Source: Rhizophagus clarus
Lineage: Eukaryota; Glomeromycota; Glomeromycetes; Glomerales; Glomeraceae
Assembly (NCBI GenBank): GCA_015698045.1
Contig: BLAL01000057.1
Coordinates: forward strand, 1 to 64,000
Reading direction: 5' to 3'
Length of the DNA stretch: 64,000 nucleotides
In this document: positions 1 to 11,612 of the stretch, in pieces
Layout: every line of letters begins with the position of its first letter
Numbering within the stretch: position 1 is the stretch's first letter
Translations under genes and position numbers: made by a program
Notes under the pieces: generated by a model
Told to the model about the DNA's origin: nothing
Database searches by the model: none
Seen by the model: the letters and a program-made list of their open reading frames with translations, nothing else

Positions 1-110
1 ACGTACAAGTTAGATAGGAGCCAATTAGTTCGCATTCCATGATCACTAGGTGATCGTTTTTCCTTGAACCCCTCATACTATCTAACAATCTTGTAAGTTG
101 TATCATTAAA
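1..110. repeat. short inverted-repeat fragment at window edge
   Basis: The first bases read acaa-gttagatag and the segment closes with ctatctaac-aatcttgt, an imperfect inverted repeat around a core containing aattagttcgcattccat and gatcactaggtgatc. A related core (aattagttgcattccat, gatcattagatga) lies near 27390-27450 inside another repeat, so this is probably a small dispersed repeat. No duplicated target site can be assigned because the left edge is cut by the window. Confidence 0.35.
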
Positions 111-229
111 ACTTTGTTACCGGTACCAGTACAGGGAGCGCAACTTACCAAAAGGTTGAATTTCAGGAAAAAAATTTTGAAGTTTTGGAAAAGAATAAGT
201 AAAGGTTATAAAATTCTGGGTCCGAGATT

Positions 230-1610
230 GATTTTTTTTATTAGGAGATTTTTTTTTTCATTCAGGAGATTTTTTTTTTTATTCAGGAGTTTTTTTTTCA
301 TTCAGGAGATTTTATTATTCACGAGATTTTTTTTTATTACGAGATTGTATTAAAGCAATTGAAAGAATTTTGACACGAGTATTCATCGCTAAGCGTGAGA
401 ACCAGTATTTTTTAAACATAGTATAATAAGAAAAACCAAATTTAGTTTTAGTTTTAAGTAACATAGTATAGCAAGAAAAACCAAATTTAGTTTTAGTTTT
501 AGCAAGTTTAGTTTAATGGAACATCTGGGAAAAAATATATTTTTTTTCCCACCGCACAAAAAAATTTTTTTCATCTGACCTGCATAAAATTTAGTAAGCG
601 AGAACCCCTTTAGCCTTAGCTATAGTTGGAAGTTTATTGAATAATCAGTTCAGAAATTTTCCATTCTCGCATGGTGATTGCCAAATCTAATTCTTATAAA
701 AGATTCTTATCAGAGTGAAGAAGATCTATATGTTAAGAAACACTTGAAAAGTTTTAATAATATAACTCACAGTATTGTAGGTGAGGATATTATCACTATA
801 CTAGTAGGGTACATAGAATTATTTATATCATATCTAGAATTTAAATTAATATATATCTCACGTTATTAGCAATAATAAATTCAAATTTTTTTTGCTTTTT
901 TAAAATTTAATAGATTTTTTTTTTTTTCATTCAGGAGATTTTTTTTTTCAGGGAGTTTTTTTTTTTCATTCAGGAGATTTTTTTATTATTACGAGATTTT
1001 TTTTTATTCACGAGATTTGTATTAAAGCAATTGAAGAATTTTGACATGAGTATTCATCGCTAAGCGTGAGAACCAGTACTTTTTTAACATAGTATAGTAA
1101 GAAAAACCAAATTTAGTTTAGTTTTAAGTAACATAGATATAGCAAGAAAAACCCAAATTTAGTTTAGTTTTAGCAAGTTTAGTTTTAAATGGCCCGAACC
1201 ATCTGGAAAAAAATATATTTTTTTCCCACCGCGCAAAAAAATTTTTTCATCTGACCTGCATAAAAGATTTAGTAAGCCAAAAAGAACCCCCTAGCCCTAA
1301 GCTATAGTTAGAAGTTTATTGAATAATCAGTTCAGAAATTTTCCATTCTCACAATGGTGATTACCAAATCTAATTCTTACAAAAGATTCTTATCAGAGTG
1401 AAGAAGATCTTATACGATGTTCATTTACCTTCTTTAGCAGGAAAAGATTAAGAAACACTTGAAAGTTTTAAATGATATAACTCACAGTATCTGTTGGATG
1501 AGGATATATCACTATACTAGGGTACATAGAATAACCAATTATTTATATCATATCTAGAATTTAAATTAATAATATCTCTCGTATTAGCAAATAATAAATT
1601 CAATTTTTTT
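230..1610. repeat. imperfect tandem duplication, unit about 0.68 kb
   Basis: Two adjacent copies run from the poly-T/cattcaggag cluster through gtattcatcgctaagcgtgagaa, a ccaaatttagttttag stretch, the cccaccgc motif and finally ctagaatttaaattaat plus a ttagcaataataaattc tail: roughly 230-890 and 915-1610. Copies differ by small indels and an insertion near 1415-1440 of copy 2. Short reading frames inside are not shared between copies, so it is treated as noncoding, probably a decayed transposon segment. Confidence 0.7.
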
Positions 1611-3929
1611 AAAATTATAATCAATGTACAATTCGATCAGTTGAATGACGATAATCACTAATTAGTTGAATGACGATAATTACTATAGATAGTAATGTGT
1701 CAGATTTCATAATAATACTTACATCGATTTCTAAATTAATATTTCCTTTTTTTATAAACAATATAATTATTGAATATAATTATAATATCTTTACTAGACG
1801 GTACATTTAATTACAATTTTATAATAATATATTATATAATACGAAAAATATACTGAATTTTTGAATTGTGATATTAACGGGTTTCTTAAATATTCTGATT
1901 AGACACGGAAAACATTCTTCAAATTAATTTACCAATAATTTAAGAATCAAATATTTATTGTAAATTTATTATCTTAAAAGCAAAAAAAGTATTCAAGAAT
2001 CTATTGTTAAACCATAATTAGTATATTACATGAAAAAGAAATCTGGAAAGACGATAAAAATTTACATTTTGAAGCTTCTTTGTATATGCGCCAATGATAA
2101 TGAATTTTTTTTTTTTTTTAATAAAATTTTCAAACATAATTTTTGGCTGCTATCAACAATTACTAAATTTAAAACATATAATTTTCGTACATATTTTTAG
2201 TTAAAAGTCATCAAAGTGATCAAAATCACAGTGTTAAATGAAACTAGAAATATTTATTAATTAAAATAGCTATAAAAATAAAAATAAAAATTAAATAATA
2301 AAAAATCCCCAAACAATAAAATATGCAGAATTTTCTAAAGATTATCGTATTTCTTTTCTAATTCATATGATTTATCTTTCCATTTCCTTTCTTCTTTTGT
2401 CTTTTTGACGATAAGAATGACGCTGGAAATAGGTCTTTTCTCGTCCTTTTTCTTGATGGTGGTGGTGACATTACTTTAATTAATTGATGCGCGTTGAATT
2501 AATAAAAAAAATTTAAAACCGCTGCTTTGGTTTTTCTACATAACTTATCAATAAGAAAATAAATTAAATATTACTGTATTAAAGTTAATAATTATAAAAG
2601 AAAAGAAAAAAATTTTATAAATTCGTACCTAAAAAAAAATTTCTTCCACTATGTTGGGGTATTAAAAAAATAATCATTTTTTTATCTTTATATACAAAAA
2701 AAAGATATAATAGATCATATTTAATCGAACGATCAAGCATTACATGTTTACGTAAAAAAATTTCGTGTAAAAAAAATTCATGTAAAAAAAAAAATTCATG
2801 CATAACCAAACCGTGTGAAAACCCGTGTGAAAAAAGTTTTTTATTAACGATAAAAAAAATTCATGCATAATATTTTATTTTCATTACAACAATAAAAAAA
2901 TTTTTAATTGCTCATTCTTTAGTACCCGTTTGCTACTAGCATAACTAGTACCCAGATTGCACGACGAGGACGTCGGTACTAATAGCAACCCAAAAATGGT
3001 TACCAGTTACACAACGTCCATCGTGAGATGAAATGGTAAAATGATCTACCAGTTGCGCAACGCTATTTCTAGAATGGTAACCGTTTGTAACTGTAATAAA
3101 AAAAATCAACATTTTATAAAAAAACTGTGAATTGTGGGATTGAAGATTGAAGTATGCAATTACGAACATTCGACTATGTGTATATATATATATTATATAT
3201 ATATTTTCCTATTTTTTTTAAATTTATATAATAAATATTATGTGAACGCTAAAACGAATTCGCGTATTTGATAATTGATAATAATTAAAGTAATTTTAAT
3301 TCGTAAATAATAGAGCTGGATTTCAGATCGTAAGGTCGAAAGGATCATTAATTTATGAAATCGGTATTTTTAGGAGGATTGTATAGATTTGTATAATAAT
3401 AATGCGATGAGATAAATATATGGCATGCAATATACTAAAAAGTCGAATACACTATACAAAATATTTTTTTTTAATATCTTGCTAATCTATAATAATTAAG
3501 CGAAATAAAATTTAAAAATAAATAAAATACTACATATTTAATAATTACTTTTTAAATACAATGATTGATTATAAAGAAAATCTTCCATATTGTCTGTAAG
3601 TTTCTAAATCATAATACCCCTTAAAATTTTTTTATCTCATATAAGCCGGGTTATGTAAGTTACCACGGTCCACGGTTTGATTTGGGTTATGTAAGTTATC
3701 GCTTGCATTTCGGTCTACAAATGCCCCTTAATTTTTTTTTTCGGGAGAATTATATTTCAGAAAAGTGGCATTCAGAGAATGGTCCCGACAAGGCATTGAT
3801 TACAAATAACAGGTTCTTATACTGGTGATCGGCAGTTTAATGCTAGGTCAGATATAAATACAATCTAGGATTTTTCTGATCTTGATTATTGTATAAATCG
3901 TAACTCATCAAAACTCTACTCCTTTAAAT
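1611..3929. other. AT-rich intergenic DNA, no gene seen
   Basis: No convincing coding exon is visible. Around 2940-3090 lies a patch of higher complexity with a near-repeated motif (ggttaccagttac, ctaccagttgcgcaac, atggtaaccg), and at 3645-3700 gggttatgtaagtta occurs twice about 35 bp apart; both look like fragments of old dispersed repeats. The last few hundred bases should contain the promoter of the gene starting at 3930. Confidence 0.5.
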
Positions 3930-5632
3930 ATGGGCCGACCAAGTAATATTTGAATACTTTTTGATTCCTTTTTTTTTTTTTTTTTTGAATTGCTTTAATG
4001 CCATCTATATAATAGAATCGAATACGAAATCAAAACCCACGCAAAGTTGCGCAGAAACTGCTCAAAGTCGGAGAATTAATCATGCTCGAAAAACTATAAC
4101 AAGAAAAGATAATGAAATTAACAATGATGATGATATTAGCGACGAAAACGATGAGAGTTTTCTCAGAAGTCAGCCATAGAAATCTTATTTTATGAATTTA
4201 ATGAATTTTGCATTTTTCTTATTTATAATTGATTGAAGATATTAATTTTTACTTAAATAAACAATTAATAAGACCTTTCCAAAGATCAACAGAATCCCCT
4301 CCGTGGTCGTCAAGAACAAGAGAGAGACCTTCAGCAGAATCCCCTCCGTGGTCATCAAGAACAAGAGAGAGACCTTCAGCAGAATCCCCTCCGTGGTCGC
4401 CAAGAACAAGAGAGAGACCTTCAGCAGAATCCCCTCCGTGGTCATCAAGAACAAGAGAGAGACCTTCAGCAGAATCCCCTCCGTGGCCGTCAAGAACAAA
4501 GAGAGAGACCTTCAGCAGAATCCCCTCCGTGGTCGCCAAGAACAAGAGAGAGACCTTCAGCAGAATCCCCTCCGTGGCCGTCAAGATGAAATAGAGAATA
4601 GAGAAAGAGTTAAAAGAAGAAGAAACGAAAGAGGAAAGACGACGATGATGATGATAACTATTCTGGTAAATCTTGTTAATAAAATATTTTTTTCATACAT
4701 AAATATCTTCATTTGTTAGTTATTAATATACGAATATGACGTCCAGTTCCCCCTCAGTTCGAATCGATGACAAACCAATTGCAAATCTGCAATTGGTTAG
4801 TCGAAAATCCGGCTATCCTACAATTAGCCACCCAAATGCTAAATATGAAAGATACATCACAATTAGCACCGGCAGTGCACGCATCATCCGCATCATCTGC
4901 ATCATCTGAACACGTAAACCACGTAAGCGTTTATCGTATTCCTTGTATTGATTACATTGTTGTGACTTGATAATTTTCATGGATATCAAAACTTTTTATT
5001 ATTATTTAGGAAAAGTACCGTCTGATTGACGAGGAAATTAAATGTCTTTTTTTAAGATCGCGCTTCCCGCCATACCATCTTTTTGAAAAACTTGTAAGAA
5101 AAGTTTTTCCCGAATTGGAAGCCTACAGTAGCACGGCAAGATCAATCGTAGATCGATGTAGAAGATCTTTTTCCGATTATAGATACCAACTTAGGGTGTC
5201 GATCGAAGAATTAGTGCGAGAATTTCAAAGTAAATCGGAAAGGTAACCAATATAATCTTATTGTATTTATAATTGTATTTATAATTAGTAGTGTCAATAT
5301 GAATTTCATTCTTTCCTCTTTTTTTTCTCTTTTAAAGAAGAGGAACCACGGTTTCTGAAGTTGAAATTAACGATTTCATTTCACGTGATGTCGTTATTAA
5401 AAGAATTTTTAACCGGTACTTTACTGCGGTTGATGTCTCCGAGATACCCGAAATAACAATGAACAAACTGATAGAATTCTCAAAAGAATGTTTTAATATT
5501 GCATGGGAAGGAAGGGATGAAACAAATACCAGGGTTTTTTATGACCAAATAAAAACCCTGGATAAGAATACGGAAGTTTTAGAAATCCCATCTCGTAGTG
5601 GGAGGAATTTTGCTAGCTCACTGAAATTTTAA
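3930..5632 (+). pseudogene. multi-exon gene of unknown function, probably broken in its middle
   Basis: I do not recognise the product. Suggested exons: 3930-3942 (ATG, 13 nt), from 4016 (to at most 4179), about 4614-4665, 4747-4922, 5010-5242 and 5338-5632. Exon 1 plus exon 2 reads MGRPKSNTKSKPTQSCAETA in phase, followed by a basic then acidic stretch (KTITRKDNEINNDDD). A later exon opens with a nuclear-signal-like KKKKRKRK and six Asp before a GTAAAT donor; the next exons encode VPPQFESM, LVENPAILQLATQML and the RFPPYHLFEKLVRKVFPELE region, ending ...FASSLKF. The 5010-5632 exons are clean and in phase. The stretch between 4179 and 4614 carries stops and a minisatellite; no splice donor there fits both phases. 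Either the minisatellite lies in a long intron with weak sites, or it disrupted the gene. A shorter intact product could start at ATG 4767. The charged N-terminus suggests a nuclear protein, an inference only. Confidence 0.5.
4291..4592. repeat. 45-bp minisatellite, seven copies
   Basis: Copies of agaatcccctccgtgg followed by a tcaagaacaagagagagacc tail begin at 4291, 4336, 4381, 4426, 4471, 4517 and 4562. The period is 45 bp except one 46-bp step caused by an extra A; the last copy is partial. Because 45 is divisible by three, every frame stays open on both strands over the first five copies, producing several artefactual reading frames. The block is far more GC-rich than its surroundings. 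Confidence 0.95.
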
Positions 5633-6067
5633 AAAATAAAAAAAAAATGTATTTTAAAAAATGCAAATTGCTGTGATAGTAAATATTTTTTGTATATTAT
5701 TGATGTGTACTTATTATGATGCGATGATATATAAGTTAATATCATCATTGAGAATTCTTTTTTTTTTAGCGAGTCACAAATAATAAATATAGGTGGTAAT
5801 TACGGATTTTACGGATACGGCATTACGTAATTAACCTCTATTGGAATGTATGTATAATGTAGATCGACTATTGGACGTTATAATGAGTATGGCATAAAAT
5901 GCCACATCATGCCATTTTAATTATGTCAATATAATGTAATTACGTGGAAATATTTACATTAAAAAACGAAAATTTGTTTCTTTCTTAAACTTATTACCTC
6001 ACTTTCTTTAAATTTATTACCACTTTCCTTATTACCTTCCTCCCTATAAATTTTCTCTATTCCACAA
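5633..6067. promoter_or_regulatory. intergenic region upstream of the 6068 gene
   Basis: This 435-bp spacer separates two co-directional genes. It contains an interrupted palindromic cluster around 5890-5925 in which ggcat/atgcc is repeated in both orientations, and the motif ttacgtaattaa near 5824. It presumably carries the terminator of the first gene and the promoter of the second; no specific factor site is claimed. Confidence 0.35.
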
Positions 6068-7524
6068 ATGTCTTCCTCAACAAGTATAATTAATGTTTAA
6101 TTTATTATATATTGTGTAGTATGATCGGTATTTTTTTACTGATTTTTTTTTTAAAGACACAGGCGATAAAAGAGAAGATAACAATGATGATGCTAAAAAG
6201 GTTAAAAAGATTAAGAAAGGTATAGTATTATAATATTATGAAGAGTTTGCACTGTTAGTTCATTCTATTAATGTTCATGTTTTGTTAAATTCTACTAGAT
6301 AATGATGAACTTGCGGCAACTGTCACTGATAAATTAAATACAAACGTATTCAACCTTTCATTTGCATTATGGAACATTTTACGAGGAACCGATGTGAAAA
6401 CATTTACAATGAACGTTGATACCGGTTTGATACAGCTTATGAAATCAGGCGGTGTATTACACGTTCGATCAGCAAATGACTCTACTAGTACTCTTGAGAC
6501 GAAAGCAAATGAGGTTTCAATTCCGTATAATTTTAGTCGAATAGGTTCAGATAACCGAAAGGTTGGAGATCTTGGAATTAAAGTTGAATACTTTAATAAA
6601 CCTGTTAAATTACTTAATACTGCTGCTGAATTAGTAGCTAAAGATCTTTATCGGCTTCTTCAGTACAGCGACAGACTTCCAGACAATCCACCTTCCCGAG
6701 ATAATTTGATCTTTAAACATTCTGAAGATTATAGAAATCGTCTCATAGAATACTTAAGTTCTATTAATCATAAGGATGAATTTTCTACCTTCAAAGGTGC
6801 TATTTCAATAGACTTAAATAAAATGGAAAGTACCTCTTCTGACACAATAATTATTGATGAGGCAGATGCTACTGGTAATGATTTTGGATTTTTGGAAGAA
6901 CAAACGTATTCATTAGAGTCTCTTTTATCTGTAAATAAAGAAGAAAGAAACATCAAATTAAAAGAAGCTATAAAAAATTTATCATCGCGTGTCTGGTATT
7001 CGATCAATAGTCTGGTGAAAGATACAATTTCCCAAGAAGTCGTTCGAAGACGCCAACTTAGATTCCTTGTTTCTATGGTACGTTCATATAGGACATTGGA
7101 ACTATTTTGCGCTTTAAAACCTCGTAAACAAGGCCAGACAATCAAGTCACAGGTTACAAAAAAGATTTTAAAGGAGAGCAATGGCCGATTAGACGAAAAG
7201 GATTTAACGTTGTATTTACAGAGAGGATTCCGAATCGAAAGGGTATTAAATTCCATTGGAGTTAAATGGAATATTTTAGATGCAATTGACAACCTCACTC
7301 CTTGCTTTTTTACTAGTACTATTAATGGTTGTCAAAATTTCGAAATTTGGCTAGAAATAATTCTAAGCAATGAAGTGATCTCGTATAATGAAGCAGAAAT
7401 TAGATATAAACAATTTAAGGCAACCTTGGCAAATGAAAGAGTCATGTGTATGAAACAGGCGTGTGGGGACTGTGGAGTTGAATTTCAACCGCCAAGCGTA
7501 AAAGAATTTAATTTTGATTTTTAG
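6068..7524 (+). CDS. protein of unknown function, 434 aa, three exons
   Basis: Exons 6068-6083, 6157-6219 and 6299-7524 join with consistent phases (1 then 1) and GT..AG introns of 73 and 79 nt, giving a 434-residue product. The first exon is 16 nt (MSSST plus one base). A lysine/acidic stretch follows (about residues 6-27, DDAKKVKKIKK), then a globular region with no motif I can name: VFNLSFALWNILRGTDVK, an ELVAKDLYRLLQYSDRLP helix, an acidic insert (TIIIDEADATGNDF), and a helical C-terminal half (WYSINSLVKDTISQEVVRRR). Two CxxC-like cysteines (CGDC) lie near the end. No signal peptide or membrane segment is visible. The open third exon of over 1.2 kb makes a real gene very likely; lineage-specific family is my guess. 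The 3' end was duplicated in tandem (see repeat at 7481). Confidence 0.75.
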
Positions 7525-7594
7525 ATAAAAAAAGCAAATTTCAACCGCCAAGCGTAAAAGAATTTAATTTTGATTTTTAGATAAAAAAAGCAAA
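7481..7594. repeat. 56-bp tandem duplication spanning the stop codon
   Basis: aatttcaaccgccaagcg through the stop codon and the following ataaaaaaagcaaa occurs twice, at 7481-7536 and 7537-7592, essentially identical. The second copy lies in the 3' untranslated region and repeats the last codons and stop of the 6068 gene. The identity suggests a recent slippage or duplication event. Confidence 0.95.
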
Positions 7595-7794
7595 CTTAAT
7601 ATTTTTGTATACTTTAATGTAAATACTGTATCAATATAAATATAGCAGCAATATAGCAAGCATTTTATTGCAATTTTAAGAATCAACGAATAAATAAATT
7701 TTCATATTTTATTGCAGAAGAAAAAATTGGAATAAGCTATAAGTTTGTTTAGTGACGATGTTAATATATAGTAATTTGAACCGTTTTTTTTATG

Positions 7795-10625
7795 CTTGTA
7801 AAGGAGATTTTTTTTCTTTTTGTAGACGGCCAATTTATCAGTTATTTGGACAGAACTTCTTCAACAGGAAAAAAAAAAAAATTTTTTTCAATTAATTGAC
7901 CATTACAAATTGTTCGGGTTTCCTTTTTTTTTAAACTAAATGTTCGTTTTTTCCCTTTTTTAGGCGATTTTTCGGTGATATCAACAAGTAAAAAAAAAAA
8001 AATAATAATAATTAAAGTCTTTTTTTATATTTAACGGACATTATTAAACGTGTTCTCTTTTTTTAGACGGGTTTTTCAGGTATTGGGTGGGATAAGTAAA
8101 AATTTGTTTTTTTTTAGTTTTTTTATTTTAACGAACATTCATTTTTTTTTCCTTTTTTTAAATAATTTAATTCTTTGCTGAATTCTTTCTGTAGGTCGCA
8201 ACTTCGGCACTTGGATTGAATTAGATTTCTTTTTTTATAGGCAATTCGGCTCCTTGATGGACTTAAGCTTTTTTTGTGGGTTTCCGCTTGGCTTCTTGGA
8301 TAGGATTTGAATTTTTTTTGAAAGTATTTTAATACAACTTAGGCCCTTTCTTGGACTGGAATAGACTTTTTAAAGGACTTCTCACATCAGCTTCTTGGGC
8401 TTGAATGTTTGATCTCTGCGTTTTATAGGAACTCGACTCTTGGATGTTGTAAGCGGAAGTGATTTGATTTCTTTAACTGGTGAAAGAAACGTTACTACAT
8501 TTTGTTTCTTTGATTTTTAGGAAATCAGTCTCCTGGACAATAATCGAATAGGAGAGAGAATTATCTTATTTCTTTAAATTGATTAAAAAACATTACTAAC
8601 ATTTTTTTACTTTATTTTTAGAAATTTGGTCTCTTAGATGATTGACTTTTTGAATTCATGCTAAGTGTATTGCTACTGTATATTTTTTGGAAATATTTAT
8701 TACTATTTCTACTTTTTTTAGATTAATTTCGGGAGGACCCCGAAATATATATAATAGTTAGAAAAAATAAGCAAACTAATCTCCCGACTTTATCATATAA
8801 TTATTGGAGACTAATAATTTTCATGATAAAGTAAAATAGTTTAAATAAAATTTTCGACATTGAAAAGAAATCCATAAGGATGAAAAGAATCAATCCTTAG
8901 AGATATTTATTTATTTTATTTATAATAGATTTAATTATTCATTTTTATCTATTAATTACGTGTTAACAGATGTATTTAATTTGTCTTATCTCATATATAT
9001 AATAATTATTACATATTCAATTGGGAATAAATTAAAATTAATTGTTTTCGCTTTCCCAATTTACCCAGAAGTCCAAAACCTACAAAAGAAAGTAAAAAGA
9101 AACGTTAGTTAACGTTCTAATGAAATAGAAATAAAAAAAATCAAAATTTCGCAACAGACATTGCGAAGCCTACTATTCCACACCATTAAATCTTTTTCTT
9201 TACTGCGCAAAAATTTTCTCTTTATTTGTTCTTTCTCTTTTCTCAAAAATTACTTTTTCAAAATTATTAAATTATTTCTTCCCCCTTTCTCGTAATTACT
9301 CTCATCCATCTCAAAAGCCCAAACCTAAAAAAAGAAAATAAAAAAGAACTTTAATTAAGGACCTCTACCCTTCAAAGTGGAGAGTCCTAGCCATGTTTCA
9401 AATTAAATAAAAACAAAAAAAATATATATATATCAAATTGCGTTACCATTTCGGCATTTCAGTATTCTGAACCTGAATCTACAGAAAAAAATATAATAAG
9501 AAACGTAATTATACGTTTCTCATTAAAAATATTGAAGGAAATCAAAGCTTCGCGAAACTTCAGTTCCCGCTCACACCTGAAAATCCAAACCTTAAAAAAA
9601 AGATTAAAGAAACATTAGTTGGCATTTCAAATTAAATAAAATAAAAAAAAAGTTAAGGTTTCGCAACACCATTGCGAAACTTACCATCTTCAAAATTTCA
9701 GTGTCTTAAATCTAAAAAAAAAACACATAACAAGAAACATAAATATACGTTTATATATATATATATTATTAAAAAAAAGATTAAAGTTTTGCAACGAGCG
9801 TTGCAAAACTTACCGTTTTCACTTTTCCATTAAATCTAAAGTCTGAAACTACAAAAAGAAAAAAAAGCAACATAAATTAATATTTCTAATTAAATAAAAA
9901 TAAAAAAAGCAGTTTCGTGAAGCTTACCATATTTACTATATATTTCAACATTCCCGAAACTACAAAAAAAAAGAACATAATAATGAAACTGTTTCTATCC
10001 AAAAGTATAAAAAAATAATTGAAATTTAAAGTTTCGCAACACCTGCTGCAAAACTTACTATTCTGACTTGGTTGGTTGAACCTGAAATCTAAAAAAAAAT
10101 CAAATGTAGGTAGCCTTCTCAATTTCTTACAAGAATTGGAGTTTAAAGGCTTAAACTTTATTGAATTGTTCAGCAGTTGTTGGCTTAAATCTTTAATTTT
10201 TGGTTCTCTGTTTTTTTTGTAAAAGCCTTTTAAAATAAAAAATTGTTCTGATTATCAAATTCAGATTTGATGTGTTACTGGCAATACACTAAATATCGAA
10301 TTTACCTTCATATTTAAGTTGATGTTTTTATCATATCGAAATAAATATATATTAAAAATACGCAAACTAAAACCCTTACTTTTAAAAAAATCTATTAAAA
10401 ATACGCAAATTGATAATCTGACTTCGGTTAAAAAAAATTCATGGATTGTACGCAAATCAAAATCTAACATCATAAAAAGTTTCTATGATGGCGACGCAAT
10501 CCTGCACCCCACCTTTACATATATATTTCGGGGTCCTATTTCAGGCCTCTTGGATTCTAAAAAGCTTGTATTTTTTATAGAAAATGGTCTTTAATGACGA
10601 AATTTTCATTAAATTTTAATAAAAT
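7795..10625 (+). repeat. plus-strand micro-exon array, split by an inserted element
   Basis: Units of roughly 80-130 bp follow one pattern: T-rich tract ending in AG, then 25-50 nt of mixed sequence, then AT-rich spacer. Acceptor-like junctions end near 7825, 7962, 8065, 8193, 8240, 8520, 8621 and 8720. Core segments share words such as gg(c/t)tccttgga and tctcttagatg. The array is interrupted at 8733 and resumes at 10538 with aggcctcttggattc, exactly the continuation expected of the broken unit. No open frame runs through it. It belongs to the same unit superfamily as arrays at 33.9-35.4 and 36.7-37.5 kb. Confidence 0.6.
8734..10537 (-). mobile_element. non-autonomous TIR element, 1.8 kb, hAT-like
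   Basis: Ends are inverted: AGGACCCCGAAATATATAT at 8734 and its complement ending at 10537 (about 19 bp exact). It is flanked by ATTTCGGG (8726-8733) and ATTTCAGG (10538-10545), an 8-bp target duplication with one mismatch. It carries no transposase. Its core (about 9050-10130) is a micro-exon-type array in the minus orientation: reading the minus strand, tttcttttgtag precedes a segment such as gttttggacttctgggtaa, repeated about seven times with spacers containing paired cgttngttaacg-like words. Assignment to hAT rests on TSD length only. Confidence 0.8.
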
Positions 10626-11612
10626 TTTTTTTTTATTGAACACCTATTTGTATTTTAGTGAAATTGCTTTGCGAAATTAAATATGAATGTAATACAATAA
10701 AAGTCAAATATTTAATAAATATAGGTAGAACGGTGTACCAAATATCAAATCGACATTTTGAAATTTTTTTTTGATTATATTTATATCTATTCAATTGACA
10801 TTACAAAGTTTGGAAAAAATACCGAAATAATATTATTACGATATCTTTACGATATCATTATTATATTGAGTTAATATTGAAATGATATCATGTCGATATT
10901 ATGTCAATTGTTTTAGCAATATTAAACCGATATCATAATGATATTTATTTGTTGTTTTAGTGATATCGACATATTATCGATTTAACATTTTAAAAAATAA
11001 TATCGTTATGATATATTTCTGATACTGAATTGATATCATATCAATATCATATTTTTTCACTTTTTTTTAAAAAAAGTTATTGTTGATTTAATGATATCAA
11101 AGTGATATCGATTTGACATTTTTTTAAATAAATATCTCTATGATAACTTTTTGATATATCAAATCAACATTGAAATGATATCGTCCTAATATTATAATGA
11201 TATCATCTGCAAAACGATATCACTACGGCATAGATTTAACATCAATATTATATCAATTCGGCATTGTTTAAAATTTTATGGTTTCTGCAAAGTTTTTAAC
11301 TTAGAAAAAAAAACTATTTCGTAACAGTTTTTTAAGTATTTAATAAAAACATTGCAAAATGTTTTTTATTTTTTTAACTTAAAAAAAAAACTATTTCGCA
11401 ACAGTTTTTTAAGTATTTAATAAAAAATATTGCAAAATGTTTTTTATTTTTTTAACTTAAAAAAACCATTTCGCAACAGTTTTTTAAGTATTTAATAAAA
11501 AATATTGCAAAATGTTTTTTATTTTTAAATTTTTAAGCGAAAAAACTGTTTTCAACAGTTTTTTAAGTATTTAATAAAAAATATTGCAAAAATATTTTTT
11601 AGGAATAATTTA

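Noticed and set aside
678..869. 63-codon frame in the tandem duplication
   Set aside because: The second copy of the repeat does not keep the frame, so it is not under coding constraint.
4229..4719. Four long frames on both strands across the minisatellite
   Set aside because: A 45-bp unit without stops keeps every frame open; no conserved protein is implied.
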